Shown: positions 24,793 through 33,732, counted from the first letter of the stretch. The stretch is 64,000 bases of DNA from Pseudonocardia sp. EC080619-01 (GCF_001420995.1 NZ_CP012184.1:728501-792500), one strand, 5' to 3'. Numbers and translations: made by a program. The notes: generated by a model not told the origin, from the sequence alone.

Positions 24793-25620
24793 TCAGTGCA
24801 CCCGGTGCCGTTCGGCCTCGGGGTCGGTGCGGGTCAGCGCGATCACCCCGGCGAGCGCGACGACGACGCCGATCAGCGCGGCGCCCGCCCACCCGTCCCG
24901 GATCCGGTCGCCGAGCAGCGCGATCCCGACCACGCCCGGCACCACGACCTCGGTCACCGACAGCACCGCCGTCGCCGGGCCGACCGGGCCGTTCTGCAGC
25001 GCCTTCGCGAACGCCAGGACACCGAGCACCCCCATCACGACGACGCCGTACACCAGCGGGTCCAGCAGCAGGTCCCCGATCGTGTCCCAGCGGAGCGGCC
25101 CGGGGTGCAGGGCGCGCACGGCGAGCGCGGTGCCGCCGAACCCGAGCCCGGCGAGCAGCGCCAGCAGCATCGGGCGTCCCGTCCGCCACACGAACGGCGT
25201 CGCGACGAGGATCAGCACGAACGCGACGAGCAGCGCCGGGGTCGCCGCGGGGGGCAGCGCCTCCGGGCGGTCCGGTTCGGCCGCGGCGGCGACCAGCACC
25301 AGCCCCGCCAGCACGGCGACGACGGCCCACCGGTCCCGCCACGCCAGGTTCCACGGGTTCCAGCCGTGGTCGGACAACGTGGTGAGCGCGATCGCGCCCG
25401 CCAGGATCGACTGCACCGCGAACACCGGCAGGTACCGCAGCGCGACGACGGTCAGCACCCAGGCCACGACGTCCGCGAACAGGCCCGCGAGGAACCACGG
25501 CTGCTGCCACACCGGGCGCCCGTAGCGGGCCAGCCTGCTGCCCCGGGCCTCCCACAGCGCGGCGATCGTGTTGCCGACCATGGCGGCCACGGCGATCAAC
25601 AAGGCGAACACGGTCGTCAT
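24793..25620 (-). CDS. DMT-superfamily (EamA-like) permease
   Basis: A 275-residue membrane protein with about 9-10 hydrophobic segments, starting MTTVFALLIAVAAMVGNTIAALWEARGSR. TATAVLSVTEVVVPGVVGIALLGDRI (as ATAVLSVTE...) in the second half and the earlier VFAVQSILAGAIALTTLSD are the two repeats of the drug/metabolite transporter superfamily. The substrate is unknown. The gene ends with the short charged tail LTRTDPEAERHRVH. It is divergent from the large unknown gene that follows. Confidence 0.7.
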   Translation of the reverse strand: MTTVFALLIAVAAMVGNTIAALWEARGSRLARYGRPVWQQPWFLAGLFADVVAWVLTVVALRYLPVFAVQSILAGAIALTTLSDHGWNPWNLAWRDRWAVVAVLAGLVLVAAAAEPDRPEALPPAATPALLVAFVLILVATPFVWRTGRPMLLALLAGLGFGGTALAVRALHPGPLRWDTIGDLLLDPLVYGVVVMGVLGVLAFAKALQNGPVGPATAVLSVTEVVVPGVVGIALLGDRIRDGWAGAALIGVVVALAGVIALTRTDPEAERHRVH

Positions 25621-25705
25621 CTCCGCCCATCCTGCCCCCTCCCGCGCCGGGCGGCTCCGGACACGCCGATCCCCACGGCGGGAGGACGCGGTGCACACTC
25701 GGGCC

Positions 25706-27607
25706 ATGCGCATGCAGTTCGGTGTGGACGAGGACGAGGCGTTCCACGAGTGCGCGGGCCGGCTGATCAGCGGGTTCGCGGACTGGCTCGACGAGAACGA
25801 CCTGGTCGCCGAGCCCGTCTCGGCGGAGCTGCTGCTGCAGTACAAGTGGCTGGAGGCCGACGGCGACCTCGCCGCGTGGCCGCTGGCACACGTCGAGACG
25901 TTCCTCGACGGCTGGTGCCCGCGCGTCATGACCGAGTACCGGCTGCCGGTGCGGCTGGTCCCGCTCAGCGTCGCGTCGTTCGTCGAGTACCTCGACGAGC
26001 GCGGGTTGCTGACCCCGGACAGCCCGCGGCCGTCGCAGGTCCGGCGGTTGTGCACCGCCTACGCCGACGACTACGACGAGCTGGAGGCCCGCGGCGTCCA
26101 CCCGGTGCTCGACGAGTTCGGCACGCCCCCGGACCCGGTCCGGATCCCGGGACCGGCCGACCGCGCCGCCTCGGCCGCGGCGGCGACGGTGCTGGCCGAC
26201 GCCCGTGCGCTCGCCACCTGGTGCGGGCCGTCGGGCCGGGTCCTGACGAGGACCGGCAACCTGCGCATCGCCGACGCCCGGGAGCTGGCCGGGAAGCTCG
26301 GCACCGACGACCTCGACTCCCCCGCCTTCGCCCGGCTCGACCGTGCCGACCGGCTCCCGGTCCTGACCTGGGTGCTGGAGACGGCGGTCCGGGCCGGGGC
26401 GGTGCACCGCGAGAACGGCCGGCTCGTCGCCGGCGGGCGGTTCGGCGGGCTCGACGACACGACCGCGCACGAGGACCTCGTGCTCGCCGCGCGGGACCAG
26501 GGCGTGCTGACCGTCACCGGGGAGCGGCGGGTGCCCGACGGGGCCGAGCCGCTCGACGTCCTCGACGGCCTGCTCGAGGAGCCGCCCGCCGGGACCGACG
26601 ACGAGGACGGGCGGAACGCGCTGGAGATCCTCGCCGAGCAGCTGGGCCGGGCCGACGGCGAGGAACTCCTCGACGAGGACGGGTTCGACCAGGGCACCCC
26701 GGTCCCGGAGCCCGCCGACGACGCCACCCCCGCGTTCCTCGCGCTGCTGCGCCACCCGGTCGAGGGGATGCCCTTCGAGGATCTCGCCGCGCTGCTCGAC
26801 CTGGTGCTGGGCTGGGACGGCGGCCCCGCGGGCGACGGGGCCTTCCCGGCCCGGATGCTCGTCACCCGTCTCGAGCGCCTCGGCCTCGCCGAGTGGTCGG
26901 ACTCCACCCTGGAGCAGGACGACGTGCTCGGTGCCGACGTCCGGTCCGGCGGGCGGGTCACGCTCACCCCCGGCGGCGTCGCCTGCGGTCTGCTGGTGCT
27001 GGCCGCGGAGAGCCTGGAGTTCCCGACCCGCCCCGATCCGGCCGTGGCGTCGGTCGAGGAGATCGTCGACCTGGCGGGCGAGGTGACGCCCACCGAGTGG
27101 CGCCGCGACATCGACGCCTGGCACGCGGCGCAGCCCGACCCGGGCCGTGCGGTCGCGGCGTTCGTCGACCGGGCGCTGGCACCGGGGCGCCCGCTCGTCG
27201 TCGTGCTGACGGCGACCGGCGTCGCCGCGGACAGGTTCGGGGACGACGTCGTCGACGGCCTGCTCCGCCGGCACCTCGACGGTCCGCACCGGGCCCAGGT
27301 GGCGCGCCGCCTGGTGGCACGCGGGCAGCTGGACCCGGGCACGCTCGAGCCGGAGCTGCTGTTGCAGGCCTCGATCGACGTCCTCGCCGTCACCGTCGAC
27401 ACGATCGGGTCCGACGAGTGGCCCGCGCTGTTCGCCCGGGAGTTCCCGGCCGACGCCGCGGAGGTGTTCGACGAGCTCTGGCGGCTGGACCATCCCCGGC
27501 TCGGCGACGTGCTCACCGAGGTCGGTGCGCACCATCCCGATGCGCGGGTCGCGGAGGCCGCCCGCACGGCGCTGTCCCGGTGGCGGGGCCGCAGCGGCGG
27601 GCACTGA
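25706..27607 (+). CDS. Large acidic protein of unknown function
   Basis: A 633-residue soluble protein I do not recognise. The start is the ATG at 25706; a second in-frame ATG lies at 25712. The composition is acidic, rich in Asp, Glu, Leu and Val. Two or three winged-helix-like stretches appear (FARLDRADRLPVLTWVLETAVRAGAVHRENGRLV near residue 215; LVTRLERLGLAEWSD near 390). The last quarter is helical (VAAFVDRAL, DGLLRRHLDGPHRAQVARRLV, AVTVDTIGSDEWPALFAREFPADAAEVFDEL) and resembles alpha-solenoid repeats. No catalytic motif or signal peptide is present. It is followed 43 bases later by dinB, but the LexA box in between suggests a separate transcript. Confidence 0.6.
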   Translation: MRMQFGVDEDEAFHECAGRLISGFADWLDENDLVAEPVSAELLLQYKWLEADGDLAAWPLAHVETFLDGWCPRVMTEYRLPVRLVPLSVASFVEYLDERGLLTPDSPRPSQVRRLCTAYADDYDELEARGVHPVLDEFGTPPDPVRIPGPADRAASAAAATVLADARALATWCGPSGRVLTRTGNLRIADARELAGKLGTDDLDSPAFARLDRADRLPVLTWVLETAVRAGAVHRENGRLVAGGRFGGLDDTTAHEDLVLAARDQGVLTVTGERRVPDGAEPLDVLDGLLEEPPAGTDDEDGRNALEILAEQLGRADGEELLDEDGFDQGTPVPEPADDATPAFLALLRHPVEGMPFEDLAALLDLVLGWDGGPAGDGAFPARMLVTRLERLGLAEWSDSTLEQDDVLGADVRSGGRVTLTPGGVACGLLVLAAESLEFPTRPDPAVASVEEIVDLAGEVTPTEWRRDIDAWHAAQPDPGRAVAAFVDRALAPGRPLVVVLTATGVAADRFGDDVVDGLLRRHLDGPHRAQVARRLVARGQLDPGTLEPELLLQASIDVLAVTVDTIGSDEWPALFAREFPADAAEVFDELWRLDHPRLGDVLTEVGAHHPDARVAEAARTALSRWRGRSGGH

Positions 27608-27643
27608 CCGGTACCGGAGTCTGGCCCACCCGGCCGGATCGTG

Positions 27644-27657
27644 CGAACATATGTTCG
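27644..27657. promoter_or_regulatory. LexA (SOS) box overlapping the dinB start codon
   Basis: CGAACATATGTTCG is a perfect palindrome matching the actinobacterial SOS box core CGAAC-N4-GTTCG. Its centre contains the ATG (27651) that would start dinB, or lies immediately upstream of the alternative GTG at 27657. LexA bound here would block initiation of transcription. Confidence 0.8.
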
Positions 27658-28868
27658 TGCGCGGCCTGGCCACCATCCTGCACGCCGACCTGGACTCGTT
27701 CTACGCGTCGGTCGAGCAGCGGGACGACCCACGGCTGCGCGGCCGCCCGGTGATCGTCGGTGGCGGGGTGGTGCTGGCCGCGAGCTACGAGGCCAGGGCG
27801 TTCGGCGTGCGGACCGCCATGAACGGCGGCCAGGCCCGCGCGCACTGCCCGGGCGCGATCGTCGTCCCACCGCGGATGGCGGCCTACTCCGAGGCGAGCC
27901 GGGCCGTGTTCGCGATCTTCCGGGACACCACGCCCGAGGTGGAGGGCCTGTCGATCGACGAGGCGTTCCTCGAGGTCGGCGGGCTCGCCCGGATCGCGGG
28001 CACGCCCCGGGAGGTCGCGGCCCGGCTCCGTGCCCGGGTGGCGGCGGAGGCCGGGCTGCCGATCACCGTCGGCGTCGCGCGGACGAAGTTCCTCGCCAAG
28101 GTCGCGAGCGGCGTCGCGAAGCCGGACGGGCTGCTCGTCGTGGACCCGGCCCGCGAGCGGGAGTTCCTGCACCCGCTGCCGGTGGAACGGCTGTGGGGGG
28201 TCGGCGCGGTCACCGCGGGGAAGCTGCACGAGCTGGGCGTGCGCACGGTCGCCGACGTCGCCGGTCTCGGCGAGGCCGCGCTGGTGTCGTTCCTCGGTCC
28301 GGCGAGCGGGCGGCACCTGCACGCGCTGGCCCACCTGCGCGACCCCCGCCCGGTCGACACGCACCGCTCGCGGCGGTCGATCGGCTCGCAGCGCGCGCTC
28401 GGCCGCAGGCCCCGCACCCCGGAGGAGCTCGACGCGATCCTGGCCGGCACCGTCGACCGGCTGGCACGGCGGCTGCGGGCGCCCCGCGAGACCGGTGGCG
28501 GGCGGGTGTGCCGCACGGTCGTGCTGCGTCTGCGGTTCGGCGACTTCGCCCGCGTCACCCGCTCGCACACGCTCCCGGTGCCGACCGCGCACACGCCCAC
28601 GATCCTGACGGCGGCCCGGCGGCTGCTGGTCGCGGCGACGCCGGAGATCCGGGACCGCGGGATCACCCTGCTCGGACTGTCGCTGACCAACCTCGACCGC
28701 GACGACGCGGTGCAGCTGGAGCTCCCCCTCGACGCGCACGCCGGCCCGGCACTGGACACCGCGCTCGACGAGGTGCGCCGCCGGTTCGGTGCCTCCTCGG
28801 TGTCGCGGGCGACCCAGCTCGGCCGCGACCAGGGACTGCAGGTCCCGCTGCTGCCCGAGCACGAGTGA
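27651..28868 (+). CDS. dinB: DNA polymerase IV (Y-family translesion polymerase)
   Basis: A 405-residue Y-family DNA polymerase. Catalytic motifs are ILHADLDSFYASVEQ (Asp13 and the steric-gate region) and LSIDEAFLEV (Asp103, Glu104). The fingers, ITVGVARTKFLAKVASGVAKPDG and the little-finger domain follow in order (THRSRRSIGSQRALGR). There is no obvious clamp-binding C-terminal peptide beyond LQVPLLPEHE. The frame opens at ATG 27651 inside a LexA box; the GTG at 27657 would remove two residues and leave the whole domain intact. No Shine-Dalgarno sequence is present, so a leaderless transcript is likely. It should be induced by DNA damage. Confidence 0.9.
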   Translation: MFVRGLATILHADLDSFYASVEQRDDPRLRGRPVIVGGGVVLAASYEARAFGVRTAMNGGQARAHCPGAIVVPPRMAAYSEASRAVFAIFRDTTPEVEGLSIDEAFLEVGGLARIAGTPREVAARLRARVAAEAGLPITVGVARTKFLAKVASGVAKPDGLLVVDPAREREFLHPLPVERLWGVGAVTAGKLHELGVRTVADVAGLGEAALVSFLGPASGRHLHALAHLRDPRPVDTHRSRRSIGSQRALGRRPRTPEELDAILAGTVDRLARRLRAPRETGGGRVCRTVVLRLRFGDFARVTRSHTLPVPTAHTPTILTAARRLLVAATPEIRDRGITLLGLSLTNLDRDDAVQLELPLDAHAGPALDTALDEVRRRFGASSVSRATQLGRDQGLQVPLLPEHE

Positions 28869-28873
28869 GCACC

Positions 28874-29170
28874 TCAGCAGGACGGGTTGCTGCCGAGCTC
28901 GCGGGTGGTGCGGGTGTAGTAGTTCGTCACCCAGCCCTCCTGCGGGCCGAGGATGCGGTACCAGACGGTGTCGCCGCGGACCGCCTCCCCGCGCTGCCAG
29001 CAGCCGATCCGGACCGGGGTCCCGGACTCCGGGATGGTCCCGACGACCGCGAAACCGGTGCCCGGTCCGGAGCGGACCTGTAGACCCTCGATCGAGGTCC
29101 GGGTGCACCCGGACAGCACGAGAACCCCGCACAGCACCACGAGGCCCTGCGCCACACGCTTCCGTCGCAC
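28874..29170 (-). CDS. SH3-like domain lipoprotein
   Basis: A 98-residue exported lipoprotein. The signal peptide MRRKRVAQGLVVLCGVLVL ends in lipobox LSGC near residue 22. The mature part is a bacterial SH3 domain: LQVRSGPGTGFAVVGTIPESGTPVRIGC, then WYRILGPQEGWVTNYYTRT. Two further cysteines (in GCWQRG and at the C-terminus) could form a disulfide. Such domains bind cell-wall peptides or proteins. It faces dinB convergently with 5 bases between the stops. Confidence 0.8.
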   Translation of the reverse strand: MRRKRVAQGLVVLCGVLVLSGCTRTSIEGLQVRSGPGTGFAVVGTIPESGTPVRIGCWQRGEAVRGDTVWYRILGPQEGWVTNYYTRTTRELGSNPSC

Positions 29171-29249
29171 ACCCTCACCTCACCCGATCAGGTGACATCG
29201 CGGATGCGCAACGTAGCGATGAGCGACCGACCGTGCACGGCGAATCGCG

Positions 29250-29294
29250 GTCAACCCACGGTTGACGACCCAAGATCGTCAACCTACAGTTGAC
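29250..29294 (+). promoter_or_regulatory. Twin-palindrome operator over a leaderless promoter
   Basis: Two 17-base palindromes, GTCAACCCACGGTTGAC (29250-29266) and GTCAACCTACAGTTGAC (29278-29294), have centres 28 bases apart. The first contains TTGACG (29262-29267) and the second TACAGT (29285-29290), a sigma-70-like -35/-10 pair with a 17-base spacer. The transcription start would fall at the ATG 29297, so the mRNA should be leaderless. Both hexamers lie within operator half-sites, so a repressor would block polymerase directly. Confidence 0.75.
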
Positions 29295-29296
29295 GC

Positions 29297-30034
29297 ATGA
29301 CCACTCCGTCCCCCGTCACCGGGACCGTCCGGCTCGACGACCTCATCTCCGCCATCACCGACGTCCACTCCGACCCGCTCGAGCAGCTCTCCGGCGCGGT
29401 GCTCGCGGGCGACCACCTCGGTGACCTGGCCGACCACCTGATCGGCCACTTCGTCGACCGGGCCCGACGCTCCGGCGCGTCCTGGACCGACATCGGCCGC
29501 AGCATGGGCGTGTCCAAGCAGGCCGCCCAGAAGCGCTTCGTCCCGAAGCCCGACGAGCCGGTCGACCCCGAGGAGGGCTTCAAACGGTTCACCCCGCGCG
29601 CCCGCGGCGTCGTGGTCGCGGCGCAGAGCGAGGCCAGGAGCGCCGGCAACGACCGGATCACCCCGGCGCACCTGGTGCTCGGCCTGGCGGCCGACCCTCA
29701 GGCGCTCGCCGTCGTCCTGCTGGAGCCCCAGGGGGTCACGCCGGACGCGCTGCGCGAGGCCGCCGTCGCGCGGCTGCCGGAGCGGGTGGAGCAGGTGCCC
29801 GACCTCGTCCCGTTCGACGGGGCCGCGAAGAAGGCGCTCGAGCTCACCTTCCGCCAGGCGCTGCGGCTGGGCCACAACTACGTCGGCACCGAGCACATCC
29901 TGCTCGCCCTGCTGGAGCAGGAGGACGGCGACGGCGTGCTGTCCGGGCTGGGCGTCGACGGCCCGCGTGCCGAGGCCGCGATCGTGAAGGCGCTCGCCGC
30001 GATCGCCGCGCAGCAGGAGCAGGGCGACGGCTGA
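29297..30034 (+). CDS. HTH-Clp N-domain protein
   Basis: A 245-residue protein with two parts. Residues about 15-85 contain a helix-turn-helix-like element (GASWTDIGRSMGVSKQAAQKRF). Residues about 95-240 contain a duplicated Clp N-terminal domain (FTPRARGVVVAAQSEARSAGNDRITPAHLVLGLAA; then KKALELTFRQALRLGHNYVGTEHILLALLEQEDG). There is no AAA+ ATPase. Clp N-domains bind adaptors or substrates, so this may be a regulator whose activity depends on protein-quality-control substrates. The HTH and the twin palindromes upstream suggest autoregulation. It is convergent with the lipid operon. Confidence 0.8.
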   Translation: MTTPSPVTGTVRLDDLISAITDVHSDPLEQLSGAVLAGDHLGDLADHLIGHFVDRARRSGASWTDIGRSMGVSKQAAQKRFVPKPDEPVDPEEGFKRFTPRARGVVVAAQSEARSAGNDRITPAHLVLGLAADPQALAVVLLEPQGVTPDALREAAVARLPERVEQVPDLVPFDGAAKKALELTFRQALRLGHNYVGTEHILLALLEQEDGDGVLSGLGVDGPRAEAAIVKALAAIAAQQEQGDG

Positions 30035-30041
30035 GAACCGG

Positions 30042-30836
30042 TCAGGACGCCAGCTGGTAGCGCGTGTGCTGCAGGATCGTCCACGCCACCAGCGCGGGGT
30101 TGTCCATCATGGGCACGTGCCCGACACCGGGCAGCACCACCAGCTCGGCGCCGGGGACGGCGTCCATCAGCGGGCGGCCGTAGCGGCCGTACGGGATCGT
30201 GCGGTCCGAACCTGACCAGGCGATCCGGACCGGGCAGGGCAGCTCGTCGAACGGCACGATGGCCGTCTCCATACTGGCCGCGGACAGCAGCGGGTCGAGC
30301 ACCGTGCACGCGGCGAGATCGTCGAAGAGCACGGCGACGTCCTCGGCCGAGTACAGGTCGGCGCGTTCCGCGAGGGTGAGCAGCAGCAGGCGCCGGACCA
30401 GCCCGCACGACGCGAGCAGCCGCACCGGCGTCCACCCGGCCAGCAGCGCCCCCACCCGGAAGGTGGCGAGCAGCCGGTAGAGGTCCTTCGGCAGCGCCCA
30501 CGCCCCGGCCGGGGACAGCGCGACGACCGAGCGGGCCCGCCCGCGCCGGGCCAGCTCCAGCGCGGCCCAGCCGCCGAGCGAGTTCCCGACGACGTGCGGC
30601 ATCTCGTCGATCCCGAGCTCGTCGAGCTGCTCGACCAGCGCGTCGACCATGACGTCGATGGAGAACTCGCCGTCGGGCAGCGGGGGGCCGTCGCGGTGCC
30701 CGGGCATCGTGACCGCCCAGACGTCGTGGTGCTCCTCCAGCATCGGGAGCAGCGGCGTCCAGGCGCGCCACGACGACGTCACGCCGTGCAACAGCAGCAG
30801 CGGCTCGCCGGAGCCGCCCCGGTGGAACGCGGTCAT
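30042..30836 (-). CDS. Alpha/beta hydrolase (lipid operon)
   Basis: A 264-residue serine hydrolase. LLLLHGVTSSWRAWTPLLPML carries the oxyanion HG. HVVGNSLGGWAALELARRG is the nucleophile elbow GNSLG. The acid is in IAWSGSDRTIP and the histidine in LPGVGHVPMMDNP. It is the last gene of the acyl-lipid operon (ATGA overlap with the WS/DGAT gene). It could be a lipase or esterase acting on acyl-glycerols or wax esters, but the substrate is inferred only from context. Confidence 0.85.
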   Translation of the reverse strand: MTAFHRGGSGEPLLLLHGVTSSWRAWTPLLPMLEEHHDVWAVTMPGHRDGPPLPDGEFSIDVMVDALVEQLDELGIDEMPHVVGNSLGGWAALELARRGRARSVVALSPAGAWALPKDLYRLLATFRVGALLAGWTPVRLLASCGLVRRLLLLTLAERADLYSAEDVAVLFDDLAACTVLDPLLSAASMETAIVPFDELPCPVRIAWSGSDRTIPYGRYGRPLMDAVPGAELVVLPGVGHVPMMDNPALVAWTILQHTRYQLAS

Positions 30837-32269
30837 CTCACGATCATGGGCGCCGCGGCGCCGGGATGCAGCGCGAGCACCTCGTCGAAGCCCGCGGCCA
30901 GGCACTCGGCGAACAGGTCCCGGTCGGTGATCGCCGCCGCGTCCAGGTTGGCGCCGACGCAGCAGACGTCGCCGTGCGTGACGACCGAGATCATCGCCGC
31001 GCAGCCGGGCAGCGGCGCGAACGGGTAGACCCGCTCGATCCGCGCGCCGCACAGGAACGCCTCCGAGCGCAGCCCCGGCACGTTCGACGCCTGCAGGTCG
31101 TTCCCGGCCGTCGACCCGCCGGCGACCAGCGTCAGCAGCGGGCCCGGCAGCCGCGCCAGCAGCGGCGCGACGACGTCGGTGCTCTCCAGCGCGGGCTCGC
31201 CCCGCGCCGCGCGCATCTGCTCGCCGACCGCCCGGATCCGCTCGGCCGGGTCGGTCACGCCCATCGGCGCGGCCAGCCGGGCGGGCGCCCACCGGTTCCC
31301 GCCGGCGGAGTCGCCGTCGCGGCGCACCGACACCGGCACCGACGTGCGGAGCGTGGTGTCCGCACCGACCGGCCGGCCCATGCGCTCGTGGTAGTGCCGG
31401 AACCCGCCGAGCAGCGCGGCCACGTAGGCGTCGTTGAAGGAGCCGCCCACCGACTTCCCGGCCGCCCGCAGGTCGGCGAACACGACGTCGACCGCGACGA
31501 AGCGCCAGGACAGCCCGCGCGGGCGCAGCAGCTCGGAGCCGCCACCCGACGGCGGGGACAGCACCCGCACCGCCGAGTCGAGGTAGCGGGCCGTCTCGCG
31601 GGCCGCGGTCAGCGGGTGGGTCAGCGCCCCGAACACGTCCCGGGCCGCGCGCGCCGCCGACGGCACGATCCCGGCCTCGCGCCGCACCAGCCGGTCCATC
31701 TCGGCCAGCGGGTCCGGCGCCTCGGTCGCGGGTGCCGGCGGCTGCGGCTTCGTCTCGTCGTGCTCGCGCTTGCGGCTGTGCAGCTGGGCCAGCAGCTGGA
31801 CCGCGCCCATGCCGTCGGTCAGCACGTGGTGCAGCTTCAGCAGGAACGCGGCACGGCCACCGGGCAGCCCCTCGACCAGCATCGCCTCCCACGGCGGCCG
31901 CTCCCGGTCGAACGGGGTCATCGCGAACTGCTCCGCGATCGGGCCGAGCTCGCTCCAGAACCCGGGGCCCGCACCGGGGATCCGCACCCGTCGCAGGTGG
32001 TAGTGCAGGTCGAACTCGACGTCGTGGATCCAGTACGGGGTGCCGAGCCCGGCCAGCGGCTCGCGGACCCGCTCCCGGAACCGCGGCACCATCCGGGTCG
32101 CCCAGTCGACGGCCGCGACCAGCCGGTCCCGGTCGGGCTTCGTGTCGAGCAGCTCGACCGCGAGGACCGGCGAGCGGTAGCGCGGGTCCTCGGCCTCGGC
32201 GCGCCACATCATCACCTCGAACGGCGACATCTCGCGGACCGATCCCCAGGACAGCGGGACGTCGCTCAT
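30833..32269 (-). CDS. Wax ester synthase / diacylglycerol acyltransferase (WS/DGAT)
   Basis: A 478-residue WS/DGAT enzyme. The catalytic motif HHxxxDG is HHVLTDG (residues 147-153). The family start MSPFEVMMWRAEAEDPRYRSPVLAVELLD, the central PFDRERPPWEAMLVEGLPGG and the C-terminal NDLQASNVPGLRSEAFLCGARIERVYPFAPL are all present. It transfers acyl-CoA to diacylglycerol or long-chain alcohols, making triacylglycerol or wax ester at the membrane or lipid-body surface. It is translationally coupled to both neighbours (ATGA at each end). Confidence 0.9.
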   Translation of the reverse strand: MSDVPLSWGSVREMSPFEVMMWRAEAEDPRYRSPVLAVELLDTKPDRDRLVAAVDWATRMVPRFRERVREPLAGLGTPYWIHDVEFDLHYHLRRVRIPGAGPGFWSELGPIAEQFAMTPFDRERPPWEAMLVEGLPGGRAAFLLKLHHVLTDGMGAVQLLAQLHSRKREHDETKPQPPAPATEAPDPLAEMDRLVRREAGIVPSAARAARDVFGALTHPLTAARETARYLDSAVRVLSPPSGGGSELLRPRGLSWRFVAVDVVFADLRAAGKSVGGSFNDAYVAALLGGFRHYHERMGRPVGADTTLRTSVPVSVRRDGDSAGGNRWAPARLAAPMGVTDPAERIRAVGEQMRAARGEPALESTDVVAPLLARLPGPLLTLVAGGSTAGNDLQASNVPGLRSEAFLCGARIERVYPFAPLPGCAAMISVVTHGDVCCVGANLDAAAITDRDLFAECLAAGFDEVLALHPGAAAPMIVR

Positions 32270-33732
32270 CGGGTGCCGCCCTCCGGCCAGTGGGTCAGTG
32301 TGTCGACGAACAGGTCCCGGATCTCCTCGGAGTACTTCCCGGCGTTCTCCGGCACCCAGTTGGTGGTGTCGACCGGCGGGTGCACGGCGACCTGCACGGT
32401 GCCCGCCCGCAGGGTCTGCGCGCCGCGCCACATGATCTCGCCGGCGTTGCGGATCACGACCGGCACGATCGGCACCTCGGCCTGCATCGCGATGTGGAAG
32501 GCGCCCTTCTTGAACCGGCCCAGCCGCGGCGTCGGGGAGCGGGTGCCCTCCGGGGCGATCACCAGCGAGATGCCCTCGTCGCGCAGCTTGGCGACGGCCG
32601 GCCGGAGCGCCTCGCGGGCCTGCCGGCTGTCGCCGCGGTCGATGAAGGCGACGTCGGCCATCTGGAACAGCTGACCCCACACCGGGATCTGCGCCGCCTC
32701 CTTCTTCGCGACGCCGGTGAAGCTGCCGCGCAGCAGCTTCATCAGGACCGGCACGTCGAACTTGGACTGGTGGTTGAACACGAACACGCACGGCCGGGCG
32801 GCGACGAGGTGCTCCGCGCCCGTCACCTCGACGTCGATCCCGGACAGTCCGAACGCGACGTCGGACCCGACCGACGCGGCCAGGTCGACGAACCGGCGGC
32901 GCGAGCCGTGCAGCAGCCCGGCACCGGCCGCGGCGGCCAGCCCGCCCGCCATGCCGCCGTAGAACACGGCGGTGCGGGCGACGTCGGCGACGTCCGGGAG
33001 GAGCCCGCCGCGGGGCGCGCAGTCCAGCACCGGCCAGCCCAGCTCGACGGCGACCCGGCGCAGCGAGTCGGTCGGCGACACCGCGACCGGGTTGCCGACC
33101 GCGGAGAGGAACTCGGCGTCCTCGGTGCCGTTGGCGTACCCGAAGCAGTCGGTGAGCTCGGCATCCTGGGCCTCGGCGTCGGCACGGACCGCGGCAGCCT
33201 TCCCGGCGCCCCACAGCGAGATGCCGGCGACCCGCCCGGTGAGCACGCCGTCGCGCACCTCCAGCTCGGTGCACAGCACCCGGTCGGCGCCCAGCTCCTC
33301 GGCCATCGGCTGGACCTGGAACCGGGTCGCCGACGACGCCATGACGACCTGGTGCCCCTGCTCCTGGTGCGCGGCGACGAGCTCCCACACCTCCGGGTGC
33401 AGCGCACCCGCGATCTCCTCCTTGAACAGCGTCCGGCCCAGTGCGTGCAGCTCGTCCTCGCTGCGGCCCTTCCAGGTGGCCAGGGTGATCGAGAGGAACT
33501 CCTTGAAGTCGTCGTCGGTGCGGATGCCGCGCATGCCGGACAGCACCGTGCGCACCATCTCGACCGGGCCGACGTCGAACTCGCGCAGGCGCTTCCGGTA
33601 GAAGGCACCTGCCGAGTACCCGTCGATGACGGTGCCGTCGTAGTCGAAGTACGCGATCGTCCCCGGCCCCGGCGGGGCCTCCCGGATCGCCCGGAGCCGC
33701 TCGGCCCGGGCGGTCTCAGCTCGCGACACCAC
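32266..33732 (-). CDS. HAD-IB phosphatase fused to PlsC-like acyltransferase
   Basis: A 488-residue fusion. The N-terminal part (about 25-240) is a HAD superfamily IB domain with the nucleophile motif FDYDGTV (29-35). A hydrophobic linker follows (about 250-275, FYGGMAGGLAAAAGAGLLHG). The C-terminal part is a 1-acylglycerol-3-phosphate acyltransferase (PlsC) with NHQSKFD (320-326, the HxxxxD core) and EGTRS (395-399). One protein could thus acylate lysophosphatidate and dephosphorylate phosphatidate or a related intermediate. Its start overlaps the plsB gene by 17 bases; GTG 33732 has CCTCC-complementary GGAGG 6 bases upstream. Confidence 0.85.
   Translation of the reverse strand: MVSRAETARAERLRAIREAPPGPGTIAYFDYDGTVIDGYSAGAFYRKRLREFDVGPVEMVRTVLSGMRGIRTDDDFKEFLSITLATWKGRSEDELHALGRTLFKEEIAGALHPEVWELVAAHQEQGHQVVMASSATRFQVQPMAEELGADRVLCTELEVRDGVLTGRVAGISLWGAGKAAAVRADAEAQDAELTDCFGYANGTEDAEFLSAVGNPVAVSPTDSLRRVAVELGWPVLDCAPRGGLLPDVADVARTAVFYGGMAGGLAAAAGAGLLHGSRRRFVDLAASVGSDVAFGLSGIDVEVTGAEHLVAARPCVFVFNHQSKFDVPVLMKLLRGSFTGVAKKEAAQIPVWGQLFQMADVAFIDRGDSRQAREALRPAVAKLRDEGISLVIAPEGTRSPTPRLGRFKKGAFHIAMQAEVPIVPVVIRNAGEIMWRGAQTLRAGTVQVAVHPPVDTTNWVPENAGKYSEEIRDLFVDTLTHWPEGGTR

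Noticed and set aside
23933..27676. A 1247-codon minus-strand frame spanning the large unknown gene and the DMT permease gene
   Set aside because: Only the last 271 codons (DUF1684) show family motifs; the rest is low-complexity Arg/Pro/Gly sequence antisense to convincing genes.
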